Source: Funiculus sociatus GB2-C1
GTDB taxonomy: Bacteria; Cyanobacteriota; Cyanobacteriia; Cyanobacteriales; FACHB-T130
DNA: 64,000 nucleotides
Assembly: GCF_039962115.1 (NCBI RefSeq)
Contig: NZ_JAMPKJ010000018.1
Span: forward strand, 29,669-93,668
Reading direction: 5' to 3'
Below the pieces are notes generated by a model. The model was not told the DNA's origin and searched no databases. It saw only the letters and a list, made by a program, of their open reading frames with translations. Shown here piece by piece: positions 26,132 to 34,823 of this stretch; positions within the stretch are counted from its first letter, which is position 1, and each line of letters begins with the position of its first letter. Position numbers and translations under genes: made by a program.

Positions 26132-26490
26132 ATGATTGACCACCATCACCTGTTGAAAGAACTCCTCTCCACCTTTTTATCAGAATTTGTGGATCTGTTT
26201 TTGCCGATGTCACAGCACACTTAAATCGTGACTCCCGGATTCTCCTGACTCCGGAAGTGTTTACAGATGCCACTTTTGGGGAGTAATACGAAGCTGATTT
26301 AGTTTTGCCAGCCCAATTTAGAGAGCAACAGTCTCTTTTTATCATTCATGTGGAACACCAGGGGCGTTAGGAAACGGATTTTAACAAGCGAATGTTCCGC
26401 TAATTCTTCCGACTGTACACGCCCTGCCTATAGCCGTACTCAGTCGATTGCATGGGGGGATTGCCCTCCCTGCTACAGGAAGCGTTACAG
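26132..26490 (+). pseudogene. Decayed Rpn/PD-(D/E)XK nuclease (transposase-like) gene
   Basis: Starting at ATG 26132 the reading is MIDHHHLLKELLSTFLSEFV then DLFLP. A one-base shift then gives DVTAHLNRDSRILLTPEVFTD, followed by a stop where a Lys codon is expected (ATFGE*YEADLVLPAQF), then EQQSLFIIHVEHQGR*ETDF and NKRMFR*FFRLY. These pieces are the conserved core of Rpn-family recombination-promoting nucleases (E-ADLV, IIHVEHQ). At least one frameshift and three stop codons break it. The right end is vague; a further shift gives LPIAVLS near 26430. Confidence 0.8.
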
Positions 26491-26741
26491 TTTAACTCTT
26501 CGGGAAGCTTGACGCGATCGCTTCTTTCTCCCAATCGCGATCGCACCCATACTCCCAAAAAATTATTTTTCCTGAACATAATTACTTTTCCCAATGTATA
26601 GTATCATTTACTACAGATATTTTTGCCAAAATGTCTTATATATGGCCAGGTTAAACGTGACGTGACAGCAAAGAAGAGTTAATATTTACTATCCTTTACA
26701 AAAGATATTGATAAAACGTGAGTTTTATCAAAATCTACAAC

Positions 26742-28679
26742 ATGGAAGCATCATTTGAAATTACCCTGCAAATGGTTTTAACCGTTATTGCAGGAATCAG
26801 CGCCCAGGTTATAGCCGAATATCTCCAGGTTCCCAGCATCGTCTTTTTGTTGCTATTTGGTATTTTACTGGGGCCAGACGGATTGAGCGTGCTACACCCT
26901 AACCAGCTAGGAACTGGTTTAGAAGTCATGGTTGCCCTCTGTGTAGCAATCATTCTCTTTGAAGGCGGGCTTAACCTGGAACTCAAAGAAATGGGTAAAG
27001 TTTCCGGTAGCCTGCGAAATCTGGTGACACTGGGGACGCTTATAACGCTGCTTGGCGGAGGCATGGCGGCTCACTGGTTGGGTGAATTTCCCTGGCCTAT
27101 TGCCTTTCTCTACGCATCTCTGGTGGTGGTAACGGGGCCAACAGTAATCAGTCCCCTGCTCAAACAGGTGCAAGTAGACCGACAGGTGGCAACGCTTTTG
27201 GAGGGAGAAGGCGTTTTAATTGACCCAGTTGGGGCAATCCTTGCGGTCGTCGTGCTAGACACCATTGTGAACGCGGATACTGATCCGCTGGAAGCTTTCA
27301 TCGGTCTTATTGTGCGCGTAGGCATCGGCGGCGGTATCGGCGTTGCTGGTGGTTGGTTGCTGGGTTTGATTCTCAAACGCGCCAAGTTTCTTTCCGAAGA
27401 CTTGAAAAACCTGGTAGTTCTGGCTGGGTTGTGGGGTTTGTTTGGTCTGGCGCAGACAATCCGCAGCGAGTCGGGATTGATGGCAACAGTTATGGCGGGA
27501 ATTGTCCTGGGTGCTGCCTCTATCCCAGAGGAGCGCCTGTTACGGCGCTTTAAAGGACAATTAACCATCTTCAGCGTCTCGGTATTGTTTATTCTCCTGT
27601 CTGCTGACTTGTCCATTGCCAGCGTGTTTGCCCTAGGGTGGGGCAGCTTGTTCACCGTGTTGGCGCTAATGTTTATCGTGCGCCCGATTAACATCGGCTT
27701 GTGTACGTTGAATAGTGGACTGAATTGGCGACAAAAGTTATTTTTATGCTGGATTGCTCCCAGAGGAATTGTTTCTGCATCTGTTGCGTCCTTGTTTGCC
27801 ATTTTTCTGACACAGTATGGCATCAATGGCGGCGATTCCATCAAGGCGCTGGTTTTCCTCACTATTATAATGACCGTATTTTTCCAAGGGCTGACGGCGC
27901 GTTGGGTTGCCGCCTGGTTGCGAATTAACCCCCAGAACGCAACTGGGGCTGTAATTATTGGTTGTAGTCCCTTAAGCCGCCTGATTGCTCGTCTATTTCA
28001 AGAGCGAGGAGAATCTGTGGTGCTGATTGATACAGACCCCGAAGCTTGCAAAATTGCGGAACAGGAAAATCTGCGGGTGTTCTTGAGCAGCGGTTTGGAT
28101 ATGGAAGTTCTGGAAGAGGCGGGACTGGCTTCTATGGGAACTTTCGTGGCGATGACGAATAATGGGGAGGTTAATTTAGTGTTGGCGCAACGAGCAGCAG
28201 AAGAGTTTCGTCCGCCTCGCGTTTTGGCAGTCTTCCCGCAAGCCAATATGGCGACTAATAATACAAAGGTTCACCAAGCTTTTATTCCTCAGCTGTCGGT
28301 AAAGAATTGGAATCAGTACCTTAACGAAGGGCAGGTGAAGTTAGGTAAAACGACGCTTAGAGAAGATGGGTTGGCTTTTCAACAAGCTCATCTACAAGCC
28401 TTAATTCGTGCTGGGGAGCTAGTACCATTATTGTTTGAGAGAGAGCAGCTTTTCCAGGTGGTGCCAGCAGCAGAAGAGTGGCAGCCTGGAGATCAGATTA
28501 TTTATCTGCTGCATGACCCTAGACCTAAACTGTTGAAGCGGTTATCGGGTGGGAGTCCCTCTTCTCGTCTGGCCTTGGAGAAGTTGCCAGAAGTGGAGGA
28601 AGTGCCGATTTCTGCGGTGGGTGTTGGTGTGGGGGAACTCAAGGTTGAGAATGCTGTACAGCCTCCTGTTTCTGGATAA
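26742..28679 (+). CDS. CPA1-type cation:proton antiporter with TrkA-N domain
   Basis: Inner-membrane Na+(K+)/H+ antiporter of 645 residues. About twelve hydrophobic helices (residues 1-400) include VVTGPTVISPLLKQVQVD and VLIDPVGAILAVVVLD, matching NhaP-type exchangers. A cytosolic Rossmann-like TrkA-N domain follows, with VIIGCSPLSRLIARLFQERG and VVLIDTDPEA, and then a TrkA-C-like end. Nucleotide or redox control through this domain is known in relatives. The frame opens at a GTG at 26718, but the ATG at 26742 (MEASFEITLQMVL) gives a standard N-terminus. The gene is convergent with the cytochrome b6-like gene. Confidence 0.92.
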   Translation: MEASFEITLQMVLTVIAGISAQVIAEYLQVPSIVFLLLFGILLGPDGLSVLHPNQLGTGLEVMVALCVAIILFEGGLNLELKEMGKVSGSLRNLVTLGTLITLLGGGMAAHWLGEFPWPIAFLYASLVVVTGPTVISPLLKQVQVDRQVATLLEGEGVLIDPVGAILAVVVLDTIVNADTDPLEAFIGLIVRVGIGGGIGVAGGWLLGLILKRAKFLSEDLKNLVVLAGLWGLFGLAQTIRSESGLMATVMAGIVLGAASIPEERLLRRFKGQLTIFSVSVLFILLSADLSIASVFALGWGSLFTVLALMFIVRPINIGLCTLNSGLNWRQKLFLCWIAPRGIVSASVASLFAIFLTQYGINGGDSIKALVFLTIIMTVFFQGLTARWVAAWLRINPQNATGAVIIGCSPLSRLIARLFQERGESVVLIDTDPEACKIAEQENLRVFLSSGLDMEVLEEAGLASMGTFVAMTNNGEVNLVLAQRAAEEFRPPRVLAVFPQANMATNNTKVHQAFIPQLSVKNWNQYLNEGQVKLGKTTLREDGLAFQQAHLQALIRAGELVPLLFEREQLFQVVPAAEEWQPGDQIIYLLHDPRPKLLKRLSGGSPSSRLALEKLPEVEEVPISAVGVGVGELKVENAVQPPVSG

Positions 28680-28702
28680 AGACGAGAGACGAAGCAAGGC
28701 TG

Positions 28703-28734
28703 AGCCTCGTAACGAGCATTTTTTAATTTTTGTT
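28703..28734 (+). terminator. Weak terminator after the antiporter
   Basis: A short CTCG/CGAG stem (28706-28716) is followed by CATTTTTTAATTTTTG, starting about 25 bp after the stop. The stem is only four or five base pairs. Confidence 0.4.
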
Positions 28735-29409
28735 GGTAAGAGTTAGGGAGTTTGAATCAATTTCTGCTTGAGTTAAATCTGGCTCTGAGGTTGAAGATAT
28801 GGCTTTTAATTCCATTTGAAGCCGCGCTTGCTGTCTTTCCTGCACCAGTAGTGCGCCGAGATGGGTGATGGCGATCGCGATCGCGCTCACAGATAAAATG
28901 TAGCTGTGTATTGTATATAGATGTTCCACGGTTGCTGTGTTTATCGCGCCGCCGCCAGTAAGGATGTCTCGCAACTGGGAACCAATAAAAGGAATCGCTT
29001 CGATGGTTTGCAATTCGATGCTTAAACGCCAGTAGCCTAGCTGACTCCAATCGAGTATCATAGCTGTCCATGCCAGCGCGATCGCATTTAAAGTAAAGAA
29101 AATTACGCTAATCCACCCAGTTAACCAGCTATTTGTAAATTTCCTCCCTAGAAACATCACTACTATTTCGATTAGGGAGACTACAATTAGCCCATTTCCA
29201 GCAATATCGTGAACGTCGCGAATTAGCGAACCATTGGGAACTTCAGTCGCAATATTCTTTAAAGATTCGTAAGCGCCTCCCGCAGACGGTTCGTAGTAAA
29301 AAGCCAACAAAATACCCGTAAAAGCTGCACTCAAGCTTAATGTAAGAATAGAGACTGCCAGGATTGTCGCCAGCCGCCGGAAAATGAATTCATACTTCTC
29401 GGTATTCAT
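28723..29409 (-). CDS. Cytochrome b6-like membrane protein lacking one heme ligand
   Basis: A 228-residue integral membrane protein with four helices, matching the N-terminal domain of cytochrome b/b6. GILLAFYYEPSAGGAYESL and IATEVPNGSLIRDVH align with b6 FYYRPTV...ASVQYIMTEV..WLIRSVH. Heme ligands corresponding to b6 His86, His187 and His202 are present (H67, H168 and H183, the last two in YTIHSYI...ITHLG, 15 apart). The fourth, 14 residues after H67, is Glu81. The cysteine that anchors heme c-n in b6 is also absent. So one b-type heme site is intact and the other is altered. It is a paralogue rather than PetB, and no petD is adjacent. The partner is unknown. Confidence 0.8.
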   Translation of the reverse strand: MNTEKYEFIFRRLATILAVSILTLSLSAAFTGILLAFYYEPSAGGAYESLKNIATEVPNGSLIRDVHDIAGNGLIVVSLIEIVVMFLGRKFTNSWLTGWISVIFFTLNAIALAWTAMILDWSQLGYWRLSIELQTIEAIPFIGSQLRDILTGGGAINTATVEHLYTIHSYILSVSAIAIAITHLGALLVQERQQARLQMELKAISSTSEPDLTQAEIDSNSLTLTNKN

Positions 29410-29690
29410 CGTTAAATTTACTTTTCTTAACTAAAACTTTACATTTAGTAATATATTAACGATGGCATTGAGGGAAGTAATTGTTCTAAGTGCGTATATC
29501 TTCAGACAGAGTTTGAACAAGAGTGAGTTTAGGTTGGCCCTTGGAAGGAAACCCAACCCAATAAGTAAGTGGGATTAATTATTTGTAGGATGGGTTAGCG
29601 ATCGCGTAACCCATGCAGATGTTAGGTTTCCTACGTCAACCCAACCTAGAAACTTTAATCTTCGAGAAAATGGGTTTCTCAAAACTGGCA
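29410..29690. other. Intergenic gap with HIP1-centred palindrome
   Basis: Contains ATGGGTTA and TAACCCAT (29590-29614) around a central GCGATCGCG, flanked by dispersed words of the GTTGGGTTT family near 29530 and 29635. No gene was recognised. Confidence 0.6.
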
Positions 29691-30389
29691 TCATGCCAAA
29701 TACGACACCCAAGCCTTGAAAGGCTCTGGCGAACCGTACCAAATGCCGGGGGTTCTGGGAGAATGTTTCACACCTTCAATTACCAGATTGGTTGCTCCCT
29801 CTAGATGAGCAGCTTCAATCGGGGTAATCCCGTCTCCCCAGCTGTTACCAACTCCGCAAGTTAATTTATAACTGCTGTATGCTAGCCACTGGCCCGGACG
29901 CCTTGCACCGTAGATGGACTTACCAGCGACACAGACATAACGAACCTTTGGGTAAAAGGCTCCCGGATAGTTGATTTTGACAAAATCTAGATTTTTTTTA
30001 GTCCAGCGTTCGCCACTGATATGAGGCGTTCCTAATGTTACCAAAGTGGCAACATTGGGGTGAGCGTGCCAAAGTCCAGCGTCATCGGTGACATCTTTGT
30101 GAATCGAGTAAGGTGTTTCTCCCAGATAGATGCGGGAAATCCAGCCGCCTGCTGAGTGACCGATTAGGTTAATCTGAGAAACGTTGTATTGCTGCAACAT
30201 TTGTTTTACCGTGTGGTCGAGTTGCCGCAAAATGGGAATCATCGACCGGCCTCCCACAGTGGGGAACCAATCCCGACCGCGCAAGGGGACTGTGACGGCG
30301 GGAAAACCCAGCTGTTGTAAAGATTGTTCTAGTTGACGGTAGGCGATCGCGCCTTCCAAATATCCGGGCAAAATGACTGTAGGCAACAC
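29691..30389 (-). CDS. Alpha/beta-hydrolase (lipase-like)
   Basis: A 232-residue alpha/beta-hydrolase. It has LPTVILPGYLEGAIAYRQLE, the oxyanion region VTVPLRGRDWFP, the nucleophile elbow G-H-S-A-G in LIGHSAGGWISRIYLGE and VTLGTPHISGE; a late His (VIEGVKHSPRTPG) can complete the triad. The substrate is probably an ester or lipid. The open frame continues to 30680, but that part is antisense to cobI and has no hydrolase features. GTG at 30389 (or TTG at 30386) gives the family-like start. The divergent cobI begins only 31 bp away. Confidence 0.85.
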   Translation of the reverse strand: MLPTVILPGYLEGAIAYRQLEQSLQQLGFPAVTVPLRGRDWFPTVGGRSMIPILRQLDHTVKQMLQQYNVSQINLIGHSAGGWISRIYLGETPYSIHKDVTDDAGLWHAHPNVATLVTLGTPHISGERWTKKNLDFVKINYPGAFYPKVRYVCVAGKSIYGARRPGQWLAYSSYKLTCGVGNSWGDGITPIEAAHLEGATNLVIEGVKHSPRTPGIWYGSPEPFKAWVSYLA

Positions 30390-30419
30390 GATTTTAAATT
30401 TGGGATTGTAAATTCTATT

Positions 30420-31139
30420 GTGCAACCAGGCATACTCTACGGTATTGGCATTGGCCCCGGCGACCCTGAATTGATTACTGTTAAAGGACTCGGTATTCTG
30501 AAACGAGTGCCGATAGTTGCTTTTCCCGCAGGCGTACAAGGTAAGCCAGGAATGGCTCAGCAGATGGTGGCACAATGGCTCAATTCCAGCCAAGTGCAGC
30601 TGGCTTTGAGTTTTCCTTACGTGCAGGATAATGACATTTTGACCCAGGCTTGGCAAGCAGCTGCCGAACGAGTTTGGCAATATTTAGAATTAGGCCAAGA
30701 TGTCGCCTTTGTCTCGGAAGGCGATGTGAGTTTCTACAGCACGTTTACCTATTTGGCACAGGCGCTGCAACAACTGCATCCGCAAGTCGTGGTGCAGACT
30801 ATTCCGGGAATTTGTTCGCCAATGGCGGCGGCGGCAGTTTTGGGCATTCCTTTGACGATTCGCGCTCAACGCTTAGTTGTGTTACCAGCGCTCTACACTG
30901 TAGGAGAGTTGGAAGCGGTGCTTGATTGGGCAGATGTGGTGGTGTTGATGAAGGTGAGTTCGGTTTACGAGCAGGTTTGGAAAGTGTTGCAGCAGCGCGG
31001 TTTGCTGGAGCAAGCTTATGTGGTGGAACGAGCAACTTTACCGGATCAGGTGGTTTATGCGGGGTTAAGACTTCGCCCTAATTTGAAGTTACCCTACTTT
31101 TCGGTGTTAATTGTCCAAGTCACTAAATCACCTAATTGA
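30420..31139 (+). CDS. cobI: Precorrin-2 C20-methyltransferase
   Basis: S-adenosylmethionine-dependent methylation of precorrin-2 (or its cobalt form) at C-20 in cobalamin synthesis. The 239-residue protein has the SAM-binding YGIGIGPGDPELITVKG, the next motif FPAGVQGKPGMAQQM and VAFVSEGDVSFYSTFTYL, then VQTIPGICSPMAAAAVLGIPL and the late VVERATLPDQVVYAGL. The frame is open from 30333, but GTG at 30420 gives the right N-terminus and leaves space for the divergent lipase-like gene. CobI and CbiL cannot be separated by eye. No other cobalamin gene is nearby. Confidence 0.92.
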   Translation: MQPGILYGIGIGPGDPELITVKGLGILKRVPIVAFPAGVQGKPGMAQQMVAQWLNSSQVQLALSFPYVQDNDILTQAWQAAAERVWQYLELGQDVAFVSEGDVSFYSTFTYLAQALQQLHPQVVVQTIPGICSPMAAAAVLGIPLTIRAQRLVVLPALYTVGELEAVLDWADVVVLMKVSSVYEQVWKVLQQRGLLEQAYVVERATLPDQVVYAGLRLRPNLKLPYFSVLIVQVTKSPN

Positions 31140-31371
31140 AGGCAACTGGCAACTTCTGAGCATTGGCTGCGGTCTTTCCTAAAGAGCCAGAAAATAAAAT
31201 TAAGATTTCAGGTACCCTGGACTTTAAACATTGAGATTCAAATTCAAAATCTGAAACTAATATAAAAAGCGTGTGCATCTTTACGAGCGCGATCGCCTGC
31301 TATATAAGCGCGAATCATTTGACCTGATTCCCAGCCTATCCCATCGCTGAGGAGTGTAAAAAAAACCTGCT

Positions 31372-33012
31372 ATGTCCCATCTATCATTCATTAAAGACCT
31401 GCCTGGAAAGGTTTCTCAACCGCCTGTGATTGCCGCCTTGGCTTCCTTGGGCCTTCACGGACTATTGGCATACACTCTGCCCAGTTTATCTGCATCGTCT
31501 AAGCCGGAGGAGCAGAAGCCGCGAGGAACTGTCAAAGTAGTGCAGTTAACTCCGGCAGAACAAAGCCGTATCCCGCAACTGGCACCGCCGCCTGTAGCGC
31601 TGCCTCTTCCTAACCCAACCCAGATGTTCCCGCCTTTGCCGCCGCCGTCATCTGACGCGCTGCCGCCTATCCCTAATATTCCCAATTATCCATCGCTGGC
31701 TGACGCTTTGCCGCCGCCTAGTGTAACAATTCCGTCTGATATTTTGCGGATACCGGGCGCGCCGCCTCAGATAAGAACAAGGGGAGATTCTTTCAAAATT
31801 TCAGCGGCTCCCTCCGGTGTACCTCGTTATACACCGCCAGATCCCCGGAAGTTTGACTGGCGCGATCGCATTCGTCAGTCTGAAAGACTGCCCTCTGGTG
31901 TCCAGTCTGAGAAGTTCGACATTTCCAAGCTTCCGCCACCTCCTTTTTCCCAGCCACAACCTTCTACTACTACTGAGGCACAATCTTCTCCTAATCCCGA
32001 ACCACAATTTTCTCCTAATCCCGAACCACAGTTTTCTCCTAATCCCGAACAACGTTCTGCTACTACTGAGCCACAATTTTCTCCTAATCCCCAACCACCT
32101 TCTTCTGCTACTACTGAACCACAACCTCCTGCTACTCCTGAACAACGGACATCCCCGCAAGAGCTAGCGCAGGCGCGGGTATCGCAACTGCTGGCAGATC
32201 AACGACAGCGACGACAAGATTTTAAAGAAGATGAAATCAGCTCCAGTGATAACGACGGAAAAATAAAAGGCGCTCGTTGGTTGACAGAACGAGGAAAACG
32301 TAATTGGCAAGAGATGACAATCGTTGCCAGCTATCCTAAAGATGCCTGCTTCATGCAGCGTGAAGGCACTGCTAAGGTTGCAGCTTTGGCGGATTCTAAT
32401 GGAAACCCAATCGGACAGCCGGATCTACTTCAGAGTTCAGGCGATCGCATCTTGAATAAAAAAGCCCAGGAGGTTGTTAAGAACTATAAATTTCAACCAA
32501 CGGGTGAAGAACAAGCTTACATGGTGGGTGTGAAGTTTGACTACAACAAGGAAAGTTGTCCCCAGGTGAGTGCTGCGCCACGCGATCGCACTTCTACAAG
32601 AACTCCAGAATCCTCAAAACCGCAAGCTTCACCCAAACCGGAAGCATCAACAAAACCAGAAACTTCTACTAAACCAGAAACCGAAGCCAAACCTGAAGAG
32701 TTAAGCAGACCCAACGAGTCGCGCAAACCGGAAGCTTCTCCTAAACCGGAAACTTCTACTAAACCGGAAGCTTCTCCCAAGCCGGAAGCCGAAACAAAAC
32801 CGGAAACTTCCACTAAACCGGAAGCTTCTCCCAAGCCGGAAGCCGAAACAAAACCGGAAACTTCTACTAAACCGGAAACTTCTACTAGACCGGAAGCTTC
32901 TCCCAAGCCGGAAGCTTCTCCCAAGCCAGAAGAGTCGCCTAAACCGGAAGCTTCTCCCAAACCGGAAGAGTCGTTTAAACCGGAAGAGTCGCCAACTCCA
33001 ACGGAGAATTAA
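31372..33012 (+). CDS. TonB-like protein with proline-rich spacer and C-terminal KPE repeats
   Basis: A 546-residue envelope protein. It has an N-terminal membrane anchor (PPVIAALASLGLHGLLAYTL), a long Pro-rich periplasmic spacer (about residues 50-270) with 8-residue repeats SPNPEPQF, and a TonB C-terminal domain (about 310-395: YPKDACFMQREGTAKVAALA, then AQEVVKNYKFQPTGEEQAYM). The unusual part is the 140-residue tail after the TonB domain, made of KPEAS/KPETS-type repeats. In ordinary TonB the domain is at the end, where it contacts the TonB box of outer-membrane transporters. exbB and exbD are not in the window. A PfkB kinase gene follows 75 bp later. Confidence 0.85.
   Translation: MSHLSFIKDLPGKVSQPPVIAALASLGLHGLLAYTLPSLSASSKPEEQKPRGTVKVVQLTPAEQSRIPQLAPPPVALPLPNPTQMFPPLPPPSSDALPPIPNIPNYPSLADALPPPSVTIPSDILRIPGAPPQIRTRGDSFKISAAPSGVPRYTPPDPRKFDWRDRIRQSERLPSGVQSEKFDISKLPPPPFSQPQPSTTTEAQSSPNPEPQFSPNPEPQFSPNPEQRSATTEPQFSPNPQPPSSATTEPQPPATPEQRTSPQELAQARVSQLLADQRQRRQDFKEDEISSSDNDGKIKGARWLTERGKRNWQEMTIVASYPKDACFMQREGTAKVAALADSNGNPIGQPDLLQSSGDRILNKKAQEVVKNYKFQPTGEEQAYMVGVKFDYNKESCPQVSAAPRDRTSTRTPESSKPQASPKPEASTKPETSTKPETEAKPEELSRPNESRKPEASPKPETSTKPEASPKPEAETKPETSTKPEASPKPEAETKPETSTKPETSTRPEASPKPEASPKPEESPKPEASPKPEESFKPEESPTPTEN
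31975..32050 (+). repeat. 24-bp tandem repeats in the TonB spacer
   Basis: TTCTCCTAATCCCGAACCAC recurs at 31986, 32010 and 32034 with a 24-bp period, encoding SPNPEPQF. Further partial copies follow to about 32095. Confidence 0.85.
32625..32999 (+). repeat. KPE-type tandem repeats at the 3' end of the TonB-like gene
   Basis: AAACCGGAAGCTTCTCC and near variants (15-bp units, KPEAS or KPETS) recur about two dozen times. There are larger duplicated blocks, for example the sequence around 32760-32815 and again 32815-32870. A length difference between strains would be expected. Confidence 0.9.
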
Positions 33013-33087
33013 AAGAATCAGGGGTTAAGCATTTATTTAAGAGCGACATACAGCATAATAAACCCTTGAACTTTTGCAACTTCCTCT

Positions 33088-34116
33088 ATGGCTTTGGATG
33101 CTTCATTTATGCCTCAGCTGAAGTCTTCAGCTAAGCGATTGTTCGATTTGTTGGATAAATTTACCCAGGCGCGAGTGCTGGTGGTTGGTGATTTAACTTT
33201 GGATGAATTTCTTACCGGACAGGTAGAAAGAATTTCCAGAGAAGCCCCAGTATTAATTCTCCGCCACGAAAACACCCGGCAAGTGCCTGGAGGTGGAGCC
33301 AATGCTGTCTATAATTTGGCGAAGCTAGGGGCGCAGGTGAAGGTGGCTGGACTGGTGGGGAAGGATGACCAAGGACAGGCGCTGCGTCAGATTTTTGAGA
33401 CGGCTGGAATTGATACGAGTGGAATGTTACTCGATCCCCCGCGTCCAACGGTAACTAAAACGCGGATTTCTGGTCATGCGCGACAGTCGGTGACTCAACA
33501 GATTGTAAGAGTTGACCGAAAATCCGATGAGTTACCTGATCCAGATTTACAGATCCAGCTTGCTGAGTATATCCGGCAACAACTGGAAACGGTGGATGCT
33601 GTGGTTTGCTCGGATTATGGGGATGGCGTGTTCACCCAGCCTGTAATTGAGGCGGCGTTGTGTCATCGGCAAACGATTGTGGATGCCCAAGTAAGTCTCC
33701 AAAGATACCAAGGGGCAACGCTGTTTACACCTAATTTGCCGGAGGCTGAGCAGGCGGTGGGATATGCGATCGCTTCTCCCTCAGCCGTCGCCCAAGCTGG
33801 GCGCGACCTCCTTAACTTGACACAGGCGCAGCAAATGCTGATTACTCGCGGTGAGGAGGGAATGAGCCTTTTTGACAGCGATGGAACACAGCAGCACATA
33901 CCAGCTTTTAACCGTACCGATGTATTTGATGTTACTGGTGCTGGTGATACGGTGGTGGCGGCGCTGACGTTGGGTTTAGTTTGTGGGGCCTCTTTTTGGG
34001 AGGCGGCGGTTTTGGGAAATTTGGCGGCGAGTATTGTGGTGCGTCAGTTTGGGACGGCGACGACAAGCCCGGAGGAGATGAAGGCGGCTTTGTTGGGGTT
34101 GTTGGAGGAGGAGTAA
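33088..34116 (+). CDS. PfkB-family heptose kinase (RfaE1/HldE N-terminal type)
   Basis: Predicted ATP-dependent kinase phosphorylating D-glycero-D-manno-heptose 7-phosphate or a similar sugar. The 342-residue protein has VLVVGDLTLDEFLTGQVERI, ISREAPVLILRHENTRQVPGG and AVYNLAKLGAQVKVAGLVGKD, which are the RfaE1/HldE signature features. It also has the anion-hole and catalytic base region DVTGAGDTVVAALTLGL. No nucleotidyltransferase half is fused. Heptose is not certain in cyanobacteria, so the substrate is family inference. A transferase-like acetyltransferase and rfbB follow, suggesting surface sugar synthesis. The ATG at 33088 is preceded by a modest purine-poor leader. Confidence 0.88.
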   Translation: MALDASFMPQLKSSAKRLFDLLDKFTQARVLVVGDLTLDEFLTGQVERISREAPVLILRHENTRQVPGGGANAVYNLAKLGAQVKVAGLVGKDDQGQALRQIFETAGIDTSGMLLDPPRPTVTKTRISGHARQSVTQQIVRVDRKSDELPDPDLQIQLAEYIRQQLETVDAVVCSDYGDGVFTQPVIEAALCHRQTIVDAQVSLQRYQGATLFTPNLPEAEQAVGYAIASPSAVAQAGRDLLNLTQAQQMLITRGEEGMSLFDSDGTQQHIPAFNRTDVFDVTGAGDTVVAALTLGLVCGASFWEAAVLGNLAASIVVRQFGTATTSPEEMKAALLGLLEEE

Positions 34117-34168
34117 ACCAACAAGAGAGGGAAGAGTTTAGAGGAGGGTTGGTGGGTTTTGCTGGGGT

Positions 34169-34753
34169 TTAGAGGAAGTGAAGGTCTTGGGGCCAGTTGT
34201 CGGGATTTGTGTAAAGTAAATCTATGTTGGCGGTTATCTTCTGAATATCCCAGTCCCACCATCGTAATTCTAAGAGACGCGCTATAGTTTCGGGTTTGAA
34301 TCGATAACGGATAACTTTGGCTGGGTTGCCAATTGCGATCGCATAATCAGGAATATCTTTGGCTACAACTGCTTTTGCTCCTATGACTGCGCCATTACCA
34401 ATTTTGACACCTGACATTATTGTTGCTTCGTAGCCCATCCAAACATCATTTTCAATGACTGTGGTGCCTTTAGTTGTTCCGTCTAAATTGCGGTCATAAG
34501 ATTTAGTTTCAGATAAAAACCATTGCAGGGGGTATGTTGTAGCTCTGGAAATAAAATGCTCTCCTCCACCGAAAATTATCACATCTTTAGCAAAAGAGCA
34601 AAACTTGCCAATCTGAATTTTTTCTTCGGGGTTCCACAAGGCAAACTTAATCCGACTGCTGGCATAAGTATGATCGCCAACTGTAATTCGACTATCTTCG
34701 ATTTTTGGTGCTAACCATTCTGACGAAGGTGATAAATACTCGTAATAGGTCAT
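34169..34753 (-). CDS. CatB-type O-acetyltransferase (left-handed beta-helix)
   Basis: A 194-residue acetyl-CoA-dependent transferase with hexapeptide repeats. It has IGKFCSFAKDVIIFGGGEHF with the catalytic His, then TTVIENDVWMGYEATIM, VKIGNGAVIGAKAVVAKDIPD and YAIAIGNPAKVIRYRFKPE. The same domain occurs in chloramphenicol and streptogramin acetyltransferases, but most chromosomal members modify surface sugars. The setting beside rfbB and the PfkB kinase favours a sugar acceptor. It is divergent from rfbB with about 70 bp between the starts. Confidence 0.9.
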   Translation of the reverse strand: MTYYEYLSPSSEWLAPKIEDSRITVGDHTYASSRIKFALWNPEEKIQIGKFCSFAKDVIIFGGGEHFISRATTYPLQWFLSETKSYDRNLDGTTKGTTVIENDVWMGYEATIMSGVKIGNGAVIGAKAVVAKDIPDYAIAIGNPAKVIRYRFKPETIARLLELRWWDWDIQKITANIDLLYTNPDNWPQDLHFL

Positions 34754-34823
34754 AAAGCTCTGGGTAAAAATGTTAAATTTGGCAATTATACTAAATTGAA
34801 ATAATCAGTATTTAAAAGTAATT

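Noticed and set aside
27110..27862. 250-codon open frame antisense to the antiporter
   Set aside because: It lies wholly inside a strongly supported gene, its protein is Arg/Pro/Thr-rich without motifs, and no ribosome-binding site is evident.
30390..30680. N-terminal extension of the lipase-like frame
   Set aside because: It is antisense to cobI and shows no signal peptide or hydrolase similarity; the GTG at 30389 is preferred.
32625..32999. CRISPR-like regular repeats
   Set aside because: The repeats are in frame, encode KPEAS/KPETS and have no unique spacers. They are part of the TonB-like gene.
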